Origin: Thermoleophilia bacterium
GTDB lineage: Bacteria; Actinomycetota; Thermoleophilia; Miltoncostaeales; Miltoncostaeaceae
Direction: 5' to 3'
Length of the DNA stretch: 7,583 bases
NCBI GenBank assembly: GCA_017882555.1
Contig: JADGPH010000236.1
Span: 1 to 7,583, forward strand
Both the position numbers and the translations under genes were made by a program. The notes below the pieces were generated by a model. The model did not search any database. It was not told the DNA's origin and saw only the letters and a program-made list of their open reading frames with translations. Shown in pieces: positions 5,442 through 7,583 of the stretch. The first letter of the stretch is position 1; every line of letters begins with the position of its first letter.

Positions 5442-6440
5442 TCACTCGCCGAGCGCGGTTCCCTGTAGCCACTCGCGCAATTCGGTGTGGTGCGTCGACT
5501 GGATCCCACCGGCCAATTCCTGGCGAATTTCACCGAGGGTGCCCGAGCGCTCGGCTTCGACGTCGTGAGTGTGGATGGTCTCAAAATTGGCCTGATGGGC
5601 CCAGATGAACGAGTCGTCGGGAAGCTCCGGGAATCGCTCGGCGATCCCCCGAACCATCTCGCGCACACTGTCTTCCACGAACCGCGGGCGACGGTGCGCT
5701 CGGTCCACGATGTACTGCTCGTCCGTGCGCTTGAGCAGCTCGTAGATCTCCGACGACATCCCCTGTTCGACGATGTCGATCAGGACGTCCGCGGGTATCT
5801 GGGTCTTCACCGCGGTGGTGCCGACATACAAGGTGCCCCGCGCGCGCTGATTGTGGGTGGCGATCGGCACGTGGGTGACGATACGTTCGATCTGTTCACG
5901 AGTGAACCCATCACGGGCCAGCGCAACCTCAGCCTGGGCTCGGATGAGCCCCTGCGCGCAGGGGCAGGCGTTCATGCCTTGAGCCGAGACGCCCACCAGA
6001 CGACGCGCCGTGCCCGGGGTCGCGCATGCCACCCCGATCAGCTCGTACATCTCTTGGCTCGGGATTCCCGAGACCGGTGTCAGACGCACCTTTGGATAGG
6101 TCGCCCGAATCGTGACCTCGCTGCGAAGCGCGCCTTGGGCACTCACCACGCGTTCGGCGATGTGCTGAGCAAGCGCCTCGACCACCAGCGCTTCGCTCAG
6201 GACCACCTCGTCGATCGCCTCGTTGATGCCCTCCTCAAAGCGCGACATGTGCACGCCTTTTTGCCGAGGGTTCAGGTCCGCGAAGCAAGAAATCTCCGCC
6301 TGAAACAGCTGTTCGACACCGTCGTGAGAGATCCGGATCGCCTTGGCCGAGCGGGTCACGCCAGCCTTGGTGAGGCTGATCGGCGCCGACGGCGGGCTCT
6401 GCTGAAGATCTTCGGCCGGGAGAATCGCCCTGGTGGTCAT
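5442..6440 (-). CDS. folE2: GTP cyclohydrolase of the FolE2/MptA family
   Basis: Zinc-independent type IB GTP cyclohydrolase that opens the purine ring of GTP, giving a dihydroneopterin phosphate for folate or related pterins. The 332-aa protein has the family landmarks: GVTRSAKAIRI (27-37), EISCFADLNPRQKGVHMSRFEE (49-70), the cysteine loop MNACPCAQ (156-163), VPIATHNQR (191-199) and ETIHTHD (287-293). The Cys loop and His196 and His290/292 are the likely catalytic and metal-binding residues (by family pattern, not alignment). The CPCAQ form and length recall archaeal MptA, whose product is the 2',3'-cyclic phosphate, so the exact product is uncertain. Two ATGs are adjacent (6443 and 6440); AAGG upstream has better spacing to the second. 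A start at 6476 would add twelve residues but has no ribosome site. It stands alone and is divergent from rpoD. Confidence 0.92.
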   Translation of the reverse strand: MTTRAILPAEDLQQSPPSAPISLTKAGVTRSAKAIRISHDGVEQLFQAEISCFADLNPRQKGVHMSRFEEGINEAIDEVVLSEALVVEALAQHIAERVVSAQGALRSEVTIRATYPKVRLTPVSGIPSQEMYELIGVACATPGTARRLVGVSAQGMNACPCAQGLIRAQAEVALARDGFTREQIERIVTHVPIATHNQRARGTLYVGTTAVKTQIPADVLIDIVEQGMSSEIYELLKRTDEQYIVDRAHRRPRFVEDSVREMVRGIAERFPELPDDSFIWAHQANFETIHTHDVEAERSGTLGEIRQELAGGIQSTHHTELREWLQGTALGE

Positions 6441-6447
6441 CATTGGG

Positions 6448-6453
6448 CCTTTC
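6448..6453 (-). promoter_or_regulatory. Shine-Dalgarno of folE2
   Basis: GAAAGG on the minus strand, four bases before the ATG at 6443 and seven before the ATG at 6440. It excludes the longer frame starting at 6476. Confidence 0.55.
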
Positions 6454-6571
6454 GGTTGCTCCGAACGCCGGGACACGGCCCGCCACGCGCACCGGTCACC
6501 ACTCGTCGGCGCTTAGGATGGCAGCATTCTTGCCGATACGCCGGTAGAACGGATCCGCGTGTCGAACTCAC

Positions 6572-6577
6572 TAGACT
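6572..6577 (+). promoter_or_regulatory. Candidate -10 element for rpoD
   Basis: TAGACT fits TANNNT and would give a leader of about 35 bases carrying the GGAGG site. No -35 hexamer is visible at 16-18 bases, so the call is weak. No clear promoter for the divergent folE2 was found in the same gap. Confidence 0.3.
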
Positions 6578-6605
6578 CACCAGCGTAGGACGTCCAGCCA
6601 CCCGC

Positions 6606-6610
6606 GGAGG
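6606..6610 (+). promoter_or_regulatory. Shine-Dalgarno of rpoD
   Basis: GGAGG eight bases before the ATG at 6619. It fixes the start and so the short length of the sigma N-terminus. Confidence 0.75.
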
Positions 6611-6618
6611 ACAACCAT

Positions 6619-7583
6619 ATGCCCCGGCCTCCACAAGGCGATGCCGCAGTCGCAGCGGTTATGCGTACCCTCATTCGAGAGGGACGTGACAAGGGCTCCC
6701 TCACCTACGACGACATCGTGGCGGCGTTCGAGGATCATGAGCTTGGACACGGTGAGCTCGAGCGGTTTCTGTCCGACCTCACCGAACGCGGCATCGAGGT
6801 CATCGAGTCCGAACGGCCTGAGGTCGAACCCGAAACGACCGCTGTCGATCTCACGATCGATCCGAGCCTCGACTCGCTGCGGATGTATCTCCGGGAGATC
6901 GGCCGCGTTCCGCTGTTGACGGCCGGTCAAGAGGTCTCTCTGGCAAAGCGCATCGAACGCGGTGACATGCGCGCCAAGGACGAGATGATCGAGGCGAACC
7001 TCCGGTTGGTGGTCAGTATCGCCAAGGGATATCTCGGCCGCGGGCTGTCGTTTCTCGATTTGATCCAGGAGGGCAGCCTGGGGCTGATCCGGGCGGTCGA
7101 GAAGTTCGACTACCGACGTGGCTACAAGTTCTCGACGTACGCCACCTGGTGGATCCGCCAGGCCGTGACCCGAGCGATTGCCGACAAGGCGCGCACGATT
7201 CGGATCCCCGTACACATGGTCGAGAAGCTCAATCGCGTCGTCCAGATGGAACGACAGATGACCCAGAACCTCGGCCGCGAGCCCAGACCCGAGGAACTTG
7301 CCGCCGAGCTCCGAATCGACCTGGGTGAGGTACGTGAGCTCCTGCGCTTGGCCCAGCAGCCGATCAGCCTCGAACGCCCGGTCGGCGAGGATGAAGACTC
7401 ATCGCTCGGCGACTTTGTGGAAGACGACGCCGCACCATCGCCCTTTGATGAGGCATCTCGCGTGCTGCGCGAGACCGACATCCGTCGCGCACTCGACACG
7501 CTGCCCGAACGCGAACGCCAAGTCCTCGAGCTGCGCTTCGGACTGACCGGTGATCAACCGCGCACGTTGGAAGAGGTCGGTCG
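6619..7583 (+). CDS. rpoD: Primary RNA polymerase sigma factor (RpoD/SigA type), 3' end cut by window edge
   Basis: Directs RNA polymerase to -10/-35 promoters of housekeeping genes. The 321 residues present run in sigma-70 group 1 order: a region 1.1-like domain (about 8-66, VMRTLIREGRDKGSLTYDDIVAAF), an acidic linker, region 1.2 (80-115, DPSLDSLRMYLREIGRVPLL), region 2 (118-200) with NLRLVVSIAKGYLGRGLSFLDLIQEG, KFDYRRGYKFSTYATWWIRQAV and RAIADKARTIRIPVHM, region 3 (about 203-285) with the acidic finger GEDEDSSLGDFVEDD (256-270), and the start of region 4 (LPERERQVLELRFGL, 295-309). The intact region 1.1 and region 2 sequence mark a primary, not alternative, sigma factor. The missing end should be about 45 residues holding the -35-binding helix. 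There is no long insert between 1.2 and 2, and the N-terminus is much shorter than in Streptomyces HrdB. Confidence 0.94.
   Translation, partial: MPRPPQGDAAVAAVMRTLIREGRDKGSLTYDDIVAAFEDHELGHGELERFLSDLTERGIEVIESERPEVEPETTAVDLTIDPSLDSLRMYLREIGRVPLLTAGQEVSLAKRIERGDMRAKDEMIEANLRLVVSIAKGYLGRGLSFLDLIQEGSLGLIRAVEKFDYRRGYKFSTYATWWIRQAVTRAIADKARTIRIPVHMVEKLNRVVQMERQMTQNLGREPRPEELAAELRIDLGEVRELLRLAQQPISLERPVGEDEDSSLGDFVEDDAAPSPFDEASRVLRETDIRRALDTLPERERQVLELRFGLTGDQPRTLEEVG

Noticed and set aside
6441..6476. folE2 start at 6476
   Set aside because: No ribosome site; AAGG with suitable spacing precedes the ATG pair at 6443/6440.
5487..6689. Long plus-strand open frame of 400 codons
   Set aside because: Antisense to folE2 and running into the start of rpoD; no family features, while the minus strand has clear FolE2 motifs.

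Overview
The window is about two-thirds G+C and carries ordinary chromosomal housekeeping genes with no mobile element, CRISPR array, rRNA or tRNA that I can see. High G+C, an actinobacterial-style acyl-CoA carboxylase beta chain, a compact primary sigma factor and several starts that look leaderless (a TANNNT -10 element six or seven bases before the start codon) together suggest a high-GC actinobacterium. The MptA-like FolE2 and the short sigma N-terminus would fit a deep branch such as Thermoleophilia, but that placement is inference.

Layout, left to right. (1) Minus strand 1-1448: carboxyltransferase beta subunit of a propionyl/acyl-CoA carboxylase, with its 3' end cut by the window edge. 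(2) Divergent 226-bp regulatory region, 1449-1674, holding a 14-bp palindrome and clustered copies of GCGCACC. (3) Plus strand 1675-2796: tight operon moaD, moaE and a 139-aa unknown protein with a Cys/His cluster. (4) Minus strand 3899-2813: two-ACT-domain protein followed by peptide deformylase, converging on the moaDE operon with only 16 bp between stops. (5) Plus strand 3949-5126: pgsA and plsY, overlapping by four bases; their promoter and that of the ACT gene are packed back to back in 49 bp. (6) 315-bp non-coding, hairpin-rich gap 5127-5441 between convergent plsY and folE2. (7) Minus strand 5442-6440: GTP cyclohydrolase of the FolE2/MptA family. (8) Divergent gap, then plus strand 6619 to the window end: primary RpoD-type sigma factor, truncated inside region 4.

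How the genes relate: moaD and moaE encode the two subunits of molybdopterin synthase. pgsA and plsY both use sn-glycerol-3-phosphate: PlsY starts phosphatidic acid synthesis and PgsA commits CDP-diacylglycerol to phosphatidylglycerol. folE2 opens the pterin/folate branch. Deformylase acts on every new protein and sigma RpoD on bulk transcription. No obviously new multi-gene system is visible. The best leads are the unknown third gene of the moaDE operon, the GCGCACC cluster, and the structured gap after plsY.
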